Below are positions 23,747 to 31,976 of a stretch of 64,000 bases of DNA, one piece after another. Location of the stretch: NCBI GenBank assembly GCA_964235765.1, contig CAXSDH010000001.1:1-64000 (forward strand), read 5' to 3'. The notes under the pieces were generated by a model that saw nothing but the letters and a program-made list of their open reading frames with translations, was not told where the DNA came from and ran no database searches. This DNA comes from JAVVHH01 sp964235765. GTDB lineage: Bacteria > Pseudomonadota > Alphaproteobacteria > Acetobacterales > Acetobacteraceae. The first letter of the stretch is position 1. Every line of letters begins with the position of its first letter. Both the position numbers and the translations under genes were made by a program.

Positions 23747-24901
23747 TCAGCTCAGAAGCCTCTGCGCCTCCGCCCAAACGCGCTGCACGAAGGCTGCGGC
23801 CGGCTCCGCGCGGGCCAGCGACGCGCCTTGTCCGGCCCAGGCCTGCATGCGGTCCACGACGCCCGATTTCGCCCCCGCGGCCCGCATGGGCGCGGTGAGC
23901 GCCCGCTGGATCGGGTAGGGCTGGGGCCTTGGCGCGGCCGGCTGGTTTGCCGCGAGCACGTAGGCGGTGGCGACCGAGCGGCCGAGCCGTCCGCTAAAGG
24001 CCCGGGTCGTGGCCGTGGCTTCCGGTTCCAATTCGGCCAGCGCATCGGCCCAGGCAGGCGCGGTCGCCGCCTCGGGGCAGCGCAGGAACGCCGTGCCGAT
24101 CTGCACCGCGCTGGCGCCCAGCGCCAAGGCGGCGGCGAGGCCGCGCCCGTCCGCGATGCCGCCGGCCGCAATCACGGGGATGCTTAGCCCATCGGCCAGC
24201 CGGGGCACCAGCGCCATGAGGCCGACCCCTTGGCGCTCGGCGTCCGCCGGGTCGAACGCGCCGCGGTGGCCGCCGGCCTCGAACCCTTGGGCCACGACGG
24301 CGTCGGCGCCCGCCGCCTCGGCCGCGCGCGCCTCGGCCAGCGTGGTGGCGCAGGCGAACCAGGCGATGCCGCTTGCCTTCATCGCCACGACCATGGGGGC
24401 GGGGAACAGCCCCATGATGGACGAGGCGACTTGCGGCCGCGCCGCCAGCAGCGCCTCGCATTGCGCCTCGAAGTCTTGCGGCGGCGCCTCGGCCGCCTCG
24501 GGCGGCACCTCCGGGCCCCACTGGCCCAGGAAGGCGCGGGTGGCTGCTTCGGCGGCCGGGTCGCGCCGGGGCGGGGGATCGGGCGTCCAGAGGTTCATCT
24601 GGAAGGCGCCGTTGCTCCGGGCGCGGAACTCCGCCGCCCAACTGGCGATGCCCTCGGGCGAGGTCAACAAGGCGCCCATGGCGCCCATGCCGCCGGCGTT
24701 GGCGATCGCGGCGGCCAGCCCGGCCGGGCTGGCGCCGGCCATTGGCGCCTCCAGGATCGGCGCCCGCAGGCCATACCGGGCGCAAAACGCCGCTGCCCGG
24801 GCGCGCGGACTGGCGGGGCCCGGGCTCACGGCTGGAACGGGATGCCCTGCAACCGGATTCGGCGCGTCCGGCTCTTGGGCAGCATCGGGCGCGTGAGGCA
24901 T
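23747..24901 (-). CDS. Nitronate monooxygenase-like FMN enzyme
   Basis: A 384-residue flavin barrel of the 2-nitropropane dioxygenase/nitronate monooxygenase family. It has the N-terminal RAPILEAPMAGASPAGLAAA, ANAGGMGAMGALLTSPEG, the catalytic-His loop VAQGFEAGGHRGAFD, and the FMN phosphate loops VIAAGGIADGRGLAAAL and GASAVQIGTAFLRC. It oxidises nitronates to carbonyls with O2. The first 30 residues are Pro/Ala-rich and may not all be translated. It lies three bases downstream of the DUF1028 gene, and the two form an operon. Confidence 0.85.
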   Translation of the reverse strand: MPHAPDAAQEPDAPNPVAGHPVPAVSPGPASPRARAAAFCARYGLRAPILEAPMAGASPAGLAAAIANAGGMGAMGALLTSPEGIASWAAEFRARSNGAFQMNLWTPDPPPRRDPAAEAATRAFLGQWGPEVPPEAAEAPPQDFEAQCEALLAARPQVASSIMGLFPAPMVVAMKASGIAWFACATTLAEARAAEAAGADAVVAQGFEAGGHRGAFDPADAERQGVGLMALVPRLADGLSIPVIAAGGIADGRGLAAALALGASAVQIGTAFLRCPEAATAPAWADALAELEPEATATTRAFSGRLGRSVATAYVLAANQPAAPRPQPYPIQRALTAPMRAAGAKSGVVDRMQAWAGQGASLARAEPAAAFVQRVWAEAQRLLS

Positions 24902-24904
24902 TTC

Positions 24905-25609
24905 CTAAGGAGGAACGCCGTCGCGCGCGATCGCAGCCTCGATGACCTCGCGGTCCAGCGTGCCCCAGGGGTCGGCCGTGCCGGCGAGATGGCGGCGGAA
25001 TACGGCATAGCGCTCCAGGCTGACCCGGTGCAGGCGGCGCAGCTCGGCGAGCGGCTCCGGGTGATCGTCGGCGCGGATGTCGAGGTCGGGGTAGGGGTCG
25101 GCGATGCAGACCTTCAGCCCGGCGCTCTGCCGGCCGCGCTTGTCGCCCCCGGCGTCCTCGCCCGCCTGGAGCGCGGCGAGCAGGCGTTCGGCGAGGCTGC
25201 CGCTGGCCGCCGCAAAGCCGCTCAGCATGGCGGGGACAACGGCCGGGCCGGCGAGCATGTTGCCGGCCGCCGAGACATGAGCGCCTCGTACGTGCCCCGC
25301 CCAACTGATGCAGCCGCTGCCCGTGTGCTGGGCGATGGCGCCGTCTGCGCCGAGGATATGGAACTGCCGCTGCGCCCGTCCGGGGTCGGGCGTGACGAGC
25401 GCGTCCAGCACCAACTGCGGCGCCTCGCCGGACCGAAGGCGCGCCATGGCATGGACAGCGTACATCGGGTTGATGAAGGCCTGGGTCGCGAGGGCCGCCA
25501 CCCCGCCCTCGACATGGATGCACATCGCGCCCACGGCGAAGAAGCGCGACGCGACGGCGGCGCCCAGCGCGCCGGTAACCGGGTCGCGGGCAAGAAAGGA
25601 GTAGGTCAT
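24905..25609 (-). CDS. DUF1028 family protein (Ntn-hydrolase-like fold)
   Basis: A 234-residue protein starting MTYSFLARDPVTGALGAAVA, the hallmark of DUF1028, with VGAMCIHVEGGVAALATQAF, GADGAIAQHTGSGCISWAG and HVSAAGNMLAG in the expected order. The N-terminal Thr/Ser after Met is consistent with, but does not prove, an Ntn-type nucleophile. The biochemical role is unsettled in the family. The C-terminal segment with HPEPLAELRRLHRVSLERY is also typical. It is transcribed ahead of the nitronate monooxygenase with a three-base gap, and divergently from the lytic transglycosylase at 25679. Confidence 0.8.
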   Translation of the reverse strand: MTYSFLARDPVTGALGAAVASRFFAVGAMCIHVEGGVAALATQAFINPMYAVHAMARLRSGEAPQLVLDALVTPDPGRAQRQFHILGADGAIAQHTGSGCISWAGHVRGAHVSAAGNMLAGPAVVPAMLSGFAAASGSLAERLLAALQAGEDAGGDKRGRQSAGLKVCIADPYPDLDIRADDHPEPLAELRRLHRVSLERYAVFRRHLAGTADPWGTLDREVIEAAIARDGVPP

Positions 25610-25678
25610 GCAGGCATCCTGCCGCGCCCCGGGCAGCGGTGCCAGCGGCAAGTTGCGTCGTTCGCCGGCCCCGCCCAT

Positions 25679-26350
25679 ATGACCGCGATGCGTCTTGCCG
25701 CCCTTGCCTGCCTTGCCGCGATGCCTGCCTGGTCGGCTCCAGCCCCGGCCCCGCCCCCCGCCGATGCGTGCCAGGCCGCGATCGTCCAGGCCGAGCGCGG
25801 CGCACACACGGCGGAGGGCCTGCTGGCCGCCATCGGCGTGGTGGAGAGCGGCCGCACCGACCCGCGCACCGGCCAACGCCGGCCCTGGCCTTGGACCGTG
25901 ACGGCCGAGGGCGTCGGCACCTATTATAGGAGCAAGCCCGACGCGATCGCCGCAGTGCAGGCCTTGCAGTCGCGCGGGATCGCCTCGATCGACGTCGGCT
26001 GCATGCAGGTGAACCTGCTGTATCACCCGACCGCGTTCCGGACCTTGGAGCAGGCCTTCGATCCCGGGCCGAACGCCGCCTATGCGGCGCGTTTCCTCAG
26101 CAGCCTGCGTGCGCGGCTCGGTGACTGGCCGCAGGCAGCGGCGGCCTATCACTCGCTGTCGCCCGGTCCTGGGGCGCAATACGCCAAGCTGATCGCGGCG
26201 GTCTGGTCGGGCGCGCCGGTCCCGGTCAGCCCGGCGGCGGGCGGCGCGCAGGTCGTGACGTTTCCCGATGGCGGGCAGATGCGGATTTTCCGCGACGCCG
26301 ACGCTGGGAGCGGGCGCGGCCGGGTTCTGGGTTACCTGAGCGGCCCTTGA
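25679..26350 (+). CDS. Lytic transglycosylase (SLT-like), exported
   Basis: A 223-residue periplasmic protein. The signal peptide is MRLAALACLAAMPAWSA after a short MTA extension (ATG 25679; ATG 25688 would give the cleaner signal). The SLT fold is recognisable by AAIGVVESGRTDPRTG with the catalytic Glu in VES, WTVTAEGVGTYY, SIDVGCMQVNLLYHP and NAAYAARFLSSL followed by AAAAYHSLSPG. It would cleave peptidoglycan glycan strands to anhydro-muropeptides. Proteins of this size and form often assist assembly of a secretion or conjugation apparatus, but none is present here. Confidence 0.85.
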   Translation: MTAMRLAALACLAAMPAWSAPAPAPPPADACQAAIVQAERGAHTAEGLLAAIGVVESGRTDPRTGQRRPWPWTVTAEGVGTYYRSKPDAIAAVQALQSRGIASIDVGCMQVNLLYHPTAFRTLEQAFDPGPNAAYAARFLSSLRARLGDWPQAAAAYHSLSPGPGAQYAKLIAAVWSGAPVPVSPAAGGAQVVTFPDGGQMRIFRDADAGSGRGRVLGYLSGP

Positions 26351-26387
26351 CGGCCCGGCTGCGTCGGCAACCCGTCCCGTTTTGCGC

Positions 26388-27116
26388 CTAGGCGCGGCGG
26401 CGCAGCAGGCCGAGCCCGAATAGGCCGGTTGCCAGCAGCGCGGCCGAAACCGGCTCCGGCACCGAAGTCGCCGCGGCCGGGGCGAGCGTCACCCGGCCGA
26501 GACGATCCGCGCCAAAGGACGGGCCGCCCGCGACCGAGTATCCGAAGGACTGCGACAGCCGCAGCACGATGGGGTCGCCCACTGCTGGAAACGTCAGCTG
26601 CGGGTTGTCGTAGTTCAGGCCTGGAATGGGTCCGGTCAGGTCCGAATTGGGAATTCCGAACTCAATTGTGTTCCCGTCGGCGCTGAACGCCTGGAGCACC
26701 TCGGGGGTGAGGACGCGGCCGGTGACGCCCGGCACGAAGGCGTCCGCGGTTGCGCCGCCGATCTCGAAGCCAAGGTCTGACCCGGAGAAGGGCACCGCGT
26801 TGGGGTCGAGGTCGAGGTAGATGTTGGAGAACCGCAAGCCGGCCGCCGAGCCGCCGCCCGAGGGGTTCGCCTGCACGAGCACGAACAGGTAGCCGTTATC
26901 GGTCCGGAGATAGATGTTGTAGCCGACAAAGGCGTTCGATGGGCCGGGGGTGTCGAAGTTGCTGGTCGGAGCGGCCGGGTCGTAGGTGACTGTGGCCGTG
27001 GCCGGGCCATACTCGCCGGCGCCAAGAACGCCATCGACCACGACGGGTGCAGCGATGGCCGCCGAACCCAGCACTCCCGAGAGTAGCAACGCTGCGGGCA
27101 GTTTCATAAGGCGCAT
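26388..27116 (-). CDS. PEP-CTERM sorted exported protein
   Basis: A 242-residue protein with an N-terminal signal peptide (LPAALLLSGVLGSAAIAA) and a classic PEP-CTERM tail: VPEP, a hydrophobic stretch ALLATGLFGLGLL and RRR at the extreme end. The middle is a beta-rich, Gly/Asn/Asp-rich extracellular domain (NIYLDLDPNAVPFSG, DLGFEIGGATADAF). Start ATG 27116 has GGAG six bases upstream. Such tails are recognised by exosortase (EpsH-type) and associated with exopolysaccharide loci. The neighbouring genes are a polysaccharide ABC exporter, but no exosortase gene is within the window. Confidence 0.85.
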   Translation of the reverse strand: MRLMKLPAALLLSGVLGSAAIAAPVVVDGVLGAGEYGPATATVTYDPAAPTSNFDTPGPSNAFVGYNIYLRTDNGYLFVLVQANPSGGGSAAGLRFSNIYLDLDPNAVPFSGSDLGFEIGGATADAFVPGVTGRVLTPEVLQAFSADGNTIEFGIPNSDLTGPIPGLNYDNPQLTFPAVGDPIVLRLSQSFGYSVAGGPSFGADRLGRVTLAPAAATSVPEPVSAALLATGLFGLGLLRRRA

Positions 27117-27244
27117 ATGGATCTCCAGGAGGATCGCTTCGGTCTGATGGCGAACCAGTAACCTCTGCAATCCAAGGCGTCCAGGGGTTTCAGCGCGGGT
27201 TTAACACATTTCTGACGCCGGCTTCACCTGACGGCACGCTGGGT

Positions 27245-27991
27245 TTACGGGCTCGTGCCGAGGTAGCGGCTTACAACGTCCTGGGGCAGACCGTCGTCCA
27301 CCACCCGGCCCTGGTCCATACGGATCACGCGCGTGCTCCAATCCAGGATCACGGGCGCGGAGTGGGACGACAGCACGAGGATTTCCGCGTCTCGGACCAT
27401 GGCCTCGAGGCGCGCCGTGGCCTTGTCCATGAACGCGGCGTCGCCGGCCAGGAACCATTCGTCCATCAGCAGCACTTCGGGGCGGATCGCGGTCGCGAGT
27501 GCGAAGCCGAGCCGTACTACCATGCCCGAGCTGTAGAACCGCAGCGGCAGGTCGAGGAACTCGCCCAACTCGGCGAAATCCTGCACGTCTTCTTCGAGCC
27601 GGGCGATGGCGGGGCGGGAAAGGCCGTTGTACAGCCCTCGGAGCGCGATGTTCTCGCGCCCGGTCAGCTCGGCGTTCATGCCCAGGTTAGGGTCCAGCAA
27701 CGCGCCGATGCGGCCATGCACCTCGACCCGGCCCAGCACCGGCTCATAGATGCCGGCCAGCGTGCGGAGCAGGGTGGTCTTGCCCGCCCCATTGCTGCCG
27801 ATCAGCCCAAGCCGGTCGCCGCTGCCCAAGCTGAGCGAGATGTCCCGGAGCGCATGCACCACGATTCGCTGCCGCGCGTCCTGCTGGAGGCGGCCGCTGG
27901 CGGCGGCGAAGACGGTACGCTTCAGGCTGCGGCTGTTGCCGTGGTAAATGGGGAAGTCGACCTGGATGTTCTGGGCGAGGATGCGGGCCAT
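27245..27991 (-). CDS. Polysaccharide ABC exporter, ATP-binding subunit (Wzt/KpsT type)
   Basis: A 248-residue ATPase. Walker A is GLIGSNGAGKTTLLRTLAG, the signature is a variant RFYSSGMVVRLGFA (SSGM in place of LSGGQ, normal for this subfamily), Walker B is PEVLLMDEWFLAGD, and the switch His is in VLSSHS. It has no C-terminal carbohydrate-binding extension, so it belongs to the short type. It pairs with the permease transcribed four bases upstream to export an O-antigen, capsule or similar glycan across the inner membrane. A PEP-CTERM substrate is the next gene downstream. Confidence 0.9.
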   Translation of the reverse strand: MARILAQNIQVDFPIYHGNSRSLKRTVFAAASGRLQQDARQRIVVHALRDISLSLGSGDRLGLIGSNGAGKTTLLRTLAGIYEPVLGRVEVHGRIGALLDPNLGMNAELTGRENIALRGLYNGLSRPAIARLEEDVQDFAELGEFLDLPLRFYSSGMVVRLGFALATAIRPEVLLMDEWFLAGDAAFMDKATARLEAMVRDAEILVLSSHSAPVILDWSTRVIRMDQGRVVDDGLPQDVVSRYLGTSP

Positions 27992-27995
27992 GGCG

Positions 27996-28850
27996 CTAGA
28001 CCCAAAACGCCAGCCGTCCGCGCACCCGCGCGAACAGCATCCAGGCGATGGCCCACAGGCCGGCGCTGTAGCCGATCGCCGACGCCCAGACGTGGTTGCT
28101 CGGGATGTTGCCCAGCAAGGGCCCGCGGACGATCTCCAGCAGCGTATAGAACGGGTTCAGCCATAGCAGCGCGGCGTGCGAGCCTTGCAGCAGCTCGGGT
28201 TTCCAGATGACCGGGCTGACGAAGAAGGCGATTTGCATGACGCTGGCGACGATGGGCGGGATGTCGCGGAAGCGCGCGCACACCGGCCCCAGCAGCAGGC
28301 AGACGGCCAATCCGTCCAGGATCCACAGCAGCAAGGCGGGCAGTGCGGCCAGCGCCGTCCAGCCCGGCCACACCTCGAACCAGGCGTAGACCGCCAGGAT
28401 CACCACCACGTTGTGCGCCAGGGTCAGCAGGTTTCGCACCACCACCCGCAGGGCGTGCATGGAATAGGGCATGCGCATGGACCGTACCATGCCTTCCGCC
28501 TGGGTGAAGCAAATGCATGCGTCACCCACGAGCGAGCCCAGGAATCCCCAAAGCACCAGCGATAATGCGAGGAACGGCAGGTAGTCGTGTAACTCCATCT
28601 TAAACAGTGTGGAGTAGAGGACTCCCAGTGCAACGACCATGACGGCGGTGGAGAGGGTCAGCCAGAATGGCCCCAGCACCGAACCACGGTAGCGGAGGCG
28701 AATGTCGAACCAGCCCAGGGTGAAGGCGAGCCGCCATAGCGAGGCTGCATCGTGCACGTCCGCCACCGCCAGGCGCTGCCGGGCGGCGGCGGTGAGGTCT
28801 GACTGCAGGATCAGGTGCGTGGGGGTGCTCGGGGCTTCGGCGGCGCTCAT
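27996..28850 (-). CDS. Polysaccharide ABC exporter, permease subunit (Wzm/KpsM type)
   Basis: A 284-residue inner-membrane permease of the ABC-2 class. After an N-terminal cytoplasmic stretch come LAFTLGWFDIRLRYRGSVLG (the typical amphipathic entry helix) and six hydrophobic segments. Family signatures are GPFWLTLSTAVMVVALGVLY and NPFYTLLEIVRGPLLGN. I start at ATG 28850 (MSAAEAPSTP); twelve more residues in frame upstream lack support. It forms the channel with the ATPase immediately downstream. Confidence 0.9.
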   Translation of the reverse strand: MSAAEAPSTPTHLILQSDLTAAARQRLAVADVHDAASLWRLAFTLGWFDIRLRYRGSVLGPFWLTLSTAVMVVALGVLYSTLFKMELHDYLPFLALSLVLWGFLGSLVGDACICFTQAEGMVRSMRMPYSMHALRVVVRNLLTLAHNVVVILAVYAWFEVWPGWTALAALPALLLWILDGLAVCLLLGPVCARFRDIPPIVASVMQIAFFVSPVIWKPELLQGSHAALLWLNPFYTLLEIVRGPLLGNIPSNHVWASAIGYSAGLWAIAWMLFARVRGRLAFWV

Positions 28851-29088
28851 GCGAGCCGGGTACCCGATCCACGGGCCGGACACAACGACGCCGAGTACGG
28901 CCTGGCATGTGTAGCGGTCGCGTTACAGGCTCGATGGTGTTTGTCAGCGGCCCCTCAGCAAAAGCTTGCGGGGAAAGCCGTGTTCGTCTAACGGCTTGGA
29001 TCGAGTTCCTGCCCAACCACCTCAGCGGCGGCCTTCCAGGCCGTCGTGCCCTCCGGCCAATAGGGCCGCGCCACGACGGAGGCCACGC

Positions 29089-30384
29089 TTGAATCTTCAG
29101 TCTATCTCCCGTGTTGCCGGAAGCCTTGCTGCCGCTGCCCTGCTCTCAGCCTGCGCGAGCAGGCCGCAGATTTCGTCGCAGCAGGAATCGTCGCAGTACC
29201 TGTCCCGCGCCGGCCGCAACTACACGGCGCCCGGCCCGGCAAGCGATCCCTGGGGGCCTTACATCCATGAGGCTGCGGCCAAGTTCGACGTTCCCGACCG
29301 CTGGATACGCGAGGTGATGCGCCAGGAGTCCGGCGGCAGGCTTTATGGCCGCAACGGCGACCTGGTCACGTCCGGCGCCGGCGCCATGGGCTTGATGCAG
29401 GTGATGCCAGGCACGTACGACGAGCTGCGGGCCCGCTACAAGGAATTGGGCGACGACCCGTTCGACCCGCACAACAACATCATGGCTGGCACGGCCTACA
29501 TCCGCGAGATGTACGACATTTACGGCGCGCCGGGTTTCCTCGCCGCCTACAACGCCGGGCCGGGCCGGCTCGACGATTACCTCACCCGGAACCGCACCCT
29601 GCCGGAAGAGACGCGGCGTTACGTCGCCAGCATCGGGCCCAAGATCGCCGGAACCGCACCCAACACGCCTTCGCCGGGTCAGCAATATGCGATGAACGCG
29701 ATGCCGTTCGAGATACCGGACGGACCGCGCTACGCCCCAGCCTCGCGCTATAGCGGCAGCTCTGGAGTGGCGATCGCCCTCAATCCGGCGCCGTATGTTG
29801 CGCCGACCCGCGCGCCGATCTTGCTGGCGCAAGCTCCGCAGGCATCGCGGCCCTTCATCACCCTGGCGCCCCCGCCGTTTCAGCCGGCGCCTCCGCCGGT
29901 GCAATACGCGCAGTTGCCGCAGCCGCCCTTGCCAACCTTCGCGCCGGCGCCCCTGCCGGTGCAATTGGCGCAGTTGCCCGAGCCCCCGCGTCCCGTCGCG
30001 CCGCCGCGGCAGCAGTTCGCGGCTGCTTCGGCGCTGGTTCCGGCGATGCCGCCGCGCTCGCCTATGTTCGCGCTCATCTCGCCAGCCAACGCCGCGCCGG
30101 TCCAGGTGCACCGGGGCGGCTTCGCGCCCGGGGCCTGGGCCGTACAGGTCGGCGCCTTCGCCAACCAGAACCTCGCCGCCGCCGCCACCGCCGCGGCGCG
30201 GGACCATGCGAAAGAGGTGCTCGGCAGCGCCCGGCCCGCGGTCGCCGGCGTGCGGCAGCCGGGGGGGATGCTCTACCGCGCCCGGCTGACCGGCCTGTCC
30301 CGCAATGCGGCCACCCAGGCGTGCGAGCGGCTGGCCCGCTCCAGGACGAACTGCATGATCGTGTCGCCCGATGCGCAATCCTAG
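29089..30384 (+). CDS. Lipoprotein lytic transglycosylase with C-terminal SPOR domain
   Basis: A 431-residue lipoprotein starting at TTG 29089, which has a GGAGG six bases upstream. The lipobox is AAALLSAC. The SLT domain follows at about residues 50-185: REVMRQESGGRLYGRNG with catalytic Glu, GAMGLMQVMPGTYDEL, NNIMAGTAYIREM and FLAAYNAGPGRLDDY. A Pro/Gln/Ala-rich linker of about 120 residues with repeats such as PPPVQYAQLPQPPLPTF and APLPVQLAQLPEPPRP leads to a SPOR domain (WAVQVGAFANQNLAAAA) that binds denuded septal peptidoglycan. This is the architecture of division-associated transglycosylases in alphaproteobacteria. Confidence 0.9.
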   Translation: MNLQSISRVAGSLAAAALLSACASRPQISSQQESSQYLSRAGRNYTAPGPASDPWGPYIHEAAAKFDVPDRWIREVMRQESGGRLYGRNGDLVTSGAGAMGLMQVMPGTYDELRARYKELGDDPFDPHNNIMAGTAYIREMYDIYGAPGFLAAYNAGPGRLDDYLTRNRTLPEETRRYVASIGPKIAGTAPNTPSPGQQYAMNAMPFEIPDGPRYAPASRYSGSSGVAIALNPAPYVAPTRAPILLAQAPQASRPFITLAPPPFQPAPPPVQYAQLPQPPLPTFAPAPLPVQLAQLPEPPRPVAPPRQQFAAASALVPAMPPRSPMFALISPANAAPVQVHRGGFAPGAWAVQVGAFANQNLAAAATAAARDHAKEVLGSARPAVAGVRQPGGMLYRARLTGLSRNAATQACERLARSRTNCMIVSPDAQS

Positions 30385-30411
30385 CGCCGGGGCCTAGTAC
30401 TCGGTAGCAGA

Positions 30412-30435
30412 CCGCGCCCCCGGGGGGGGGCGCGG
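30412..30435. terminator. Perfect 10-bp GC hairpin after the SPOR transglycosylase
   Basis: CCGCGCCCCC (30412-30421) and GGGGGCGCGG (30426-30435) form a perfect stem with a GGGG loop, 27 bases after the stop at 30384 and before the DUF35 gene. No U-run follows, so it may be a U-less terminator or simply an mRNA-stabilising hairpin. It contains a run of nine G. Confidence 0.5.
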
Positions 30436-30477
30436 GAGCGCCTTGCCGCTCGGCGCACCCTGGACCATCATGCGCCG

Positions 30478-30834
30478 ATGACAGGTCCCGAAGCCGAGTA
30501 CCGCGCCCACCTCGATGCGGGCCGCTTCATGATCCAGCGTAGCCGCAGCACCGGCCGGCACGTGTTCTATCCGCGCATCCTGATCCCCGGTACGGGCGAG
30601 CAGGACCTGGACTGGGTGCCGGCCAGCGGCGGCGCGACCGTTTACGCGATCACCGTGAACCGAACGCGAGAAGGCGCCTACAACCTGGCGCTGGTGGACC
30701 TCGACGAAGGCCCGCGCATGATGACGCGCATCGAGGGGGTCGAGACCGTGCCGATCGGTGCCCGTGTCCGTGCCCGGATCATCGAGGAAGACGGCGCGCC
30801 CCTGGTGGTGTTCACCCCGGAGAACCCGTCGTGA
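30478..30834 (+). CDS. DUF35 OB-fold protein lacking the zinc ribbon
   Basis: A 118-residue protein of the OB-fold DUF35 type that partners thiolase-like proteins. The N-terminal part (AHLDAGRFMIQRSRSTGRHV) aligns in position with the rubredoxin-like zinc ribbon but contains none of its four cysteines; the following FYPRILIPGTGEQDLDWVP is the usual helix-to-OB transition. The OB fold runs YAITVNR to ARIIEEDGAPLVVF. GTGA at 30831 couples it to the thiolase-like gene. In actinobacterial steroid catabolism a DUF35 protein (ChsH2) forms a complex with a thiolase-fold aldolase (Ltp2); the same pairing occurs here. Confidence 0.8.
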   Translation: MTGPEAEYRAHLDAGRFMIQRSRSTGRHVFYPRILIPGTGEQDLDWVPASGGATVYAITVNRTREGAYNLALVDLDEGPRMMTRIEGVETVPIGARVRARIIEEDGAPLVVFTPENPS

Positions 30835-31976
30835 GCTTGCGCGGCCAGGCCGCCATCGCCGGCATCGGCAGCGCCGGGTGCGGCAGCGCGCCGGGCCGGA
30901 CCGCGACGGAACTGATGGCCGCATCGGCCCTCGCCGCCATCGCCGACGCCGGATTGCGGCTGCAGGACATCGATGGCCTGTTCGCTGCCACCAGCACCCA
31001 CGCCTTTCCCACCCTGTCCGTCGCGGAATACCTGGGTCTGCGCCCGCGCGTGCAGGACGGCACCAATATCGGCGGCTCGAGCTTCGAGGCGCATTTGCTG
31101 AGCGCGACCATGGCGCTGGCGGCCGGGCAGTGCGATGCGGCGCTGATCTGCTATGGCTCGAACCAGCGCAGCATGGGCGGCCGACTGGTCTCGATGAGCG
31201 AGAAGCAGCCGCACGAGGCGGCGTACCGGCCGCGCCACCCCATCACCGCCTATGCGCTCGCCGCGAGCCGGCACATGCATCAGTTCGGCACCACGCGGGA
31301 GATGCTGGCCGAGGTGGCGGTCGCCGCGCGCGGTTGGGCCAACCTGAACCCGGCCGCCTTCGCCCACGGCCCGCTCACGATCGCCGACGTCCTCGGCAGC
31401 CGCATGATCAGCGACCCGCTGACCTCGGCCGATTGCTGCCTCGTCACCGACGGCGGCGGTGCCTGCGTGCTGGTGCGGCCAGACCGGGCGCGCGACTTGC
31501 CCCGGCCGCCCGTCTATGTGCTGGGGGCCGCCACCGCGGGTTGGCACCGCGCTATCATGTGCATGCCGGACCTGACGATCACCGCCGCCACGGAGAGCGG
31601 CGCCCGCGCCTATGCCATGGCGAAGCTTTCCCCGAGGGACGTGCGCCTGGCCATGCTGTACGACGCCTTCACCATCAACACGATCCTGTTCCTCGAAGAC
31701 CTCGGCTTCTGCGCCAAGGGCGAGGGCGGCACCTTCGTGCAGGGCGGCGCCATCGCGCCCGGGGGCCGCCTGGCGGTGAACACCAACGGCGGCGGCCTCT
31801 CCTGCGTGCATCCCGGCATGTACGGCATGTTCCTGATCCTGGAGGCGGTGGCGCAGTTGCGTGGCGACGCGGGCGCGCGGCAGGTGGCGGGCCTCGATGT
31901 GGCGCTGGTGCACGGCAATGGCGGCACGCTCTCCAGCCAATGCACGGCGCTGCTGGGAACCCACGCCGCGCTATGA
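30831..31976 (+). CDS. Thiolase-like protein without nucleophilic cysteine (possible CoA-ester aldolase)
   Basis: A 381-residue thiolase-fold protein. Where biosynthetic and degradative thiolases carry the acyl-accepting Cys, the sequence is TNIGGSSFEAHLLSATMAL, with no Cys. The C-terminal NTNGGGLSCVHPGMYGMF keeps the His of the CxH region, and the final GNGGTLSSQC lacks the usual C-G-G-G arrangement. Such enzymes cannot perform normal Claisen/thiolysis chemistry. In the Ltp2-ChsH2 complex a related thiolase-fold protein instead catalyses retro-aldol cleavage of a beta-hydroxy-acyl-CoA. The adjoining DUF35 gene makes that the best guess here. Stop and next start overlap (ATGA 31973-31976). 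Confidence 0.8.
   Translation: MSLRGQAAIAGIGSAGCGSAPGRTATELMAASALAAIADAGLRLQDIDGLFAATSTHAFPTLSVAEYLGLRPRVQDGTNIGGSSFEAHLLSATMALAAGQCDAALICYGSNQRSMGGRLVSMSEKQPHEAAYRPRHPITAYALAASRHMHQFGTTREMLAEVAVAARGWANLNPAAFAHGPLTIADVLGSRMISDPLTSADCCLVTDGGGACVLVRPDRARDLPRPPVYVLGAATAGWHRAIMCMPDLTITAATESGARAYAMAKLSPRDVRLAMLYDAFTINTILFLEDLGFCAKGEGGTFVQGGAIAPGGRLAVNTNGGGLSCVHPGMYGMFLILEAVAQLRGDAGARQVAGLDVALVHGNGGTLSSQCTALLGTHAAL

Noticed and set aside
30422..30430. Run of nine G as a phase-variation tract
   Set aside because: It is between genes and part of a perfect hairpin, not within a coding sequence or at a promoter spacer that I can identify.
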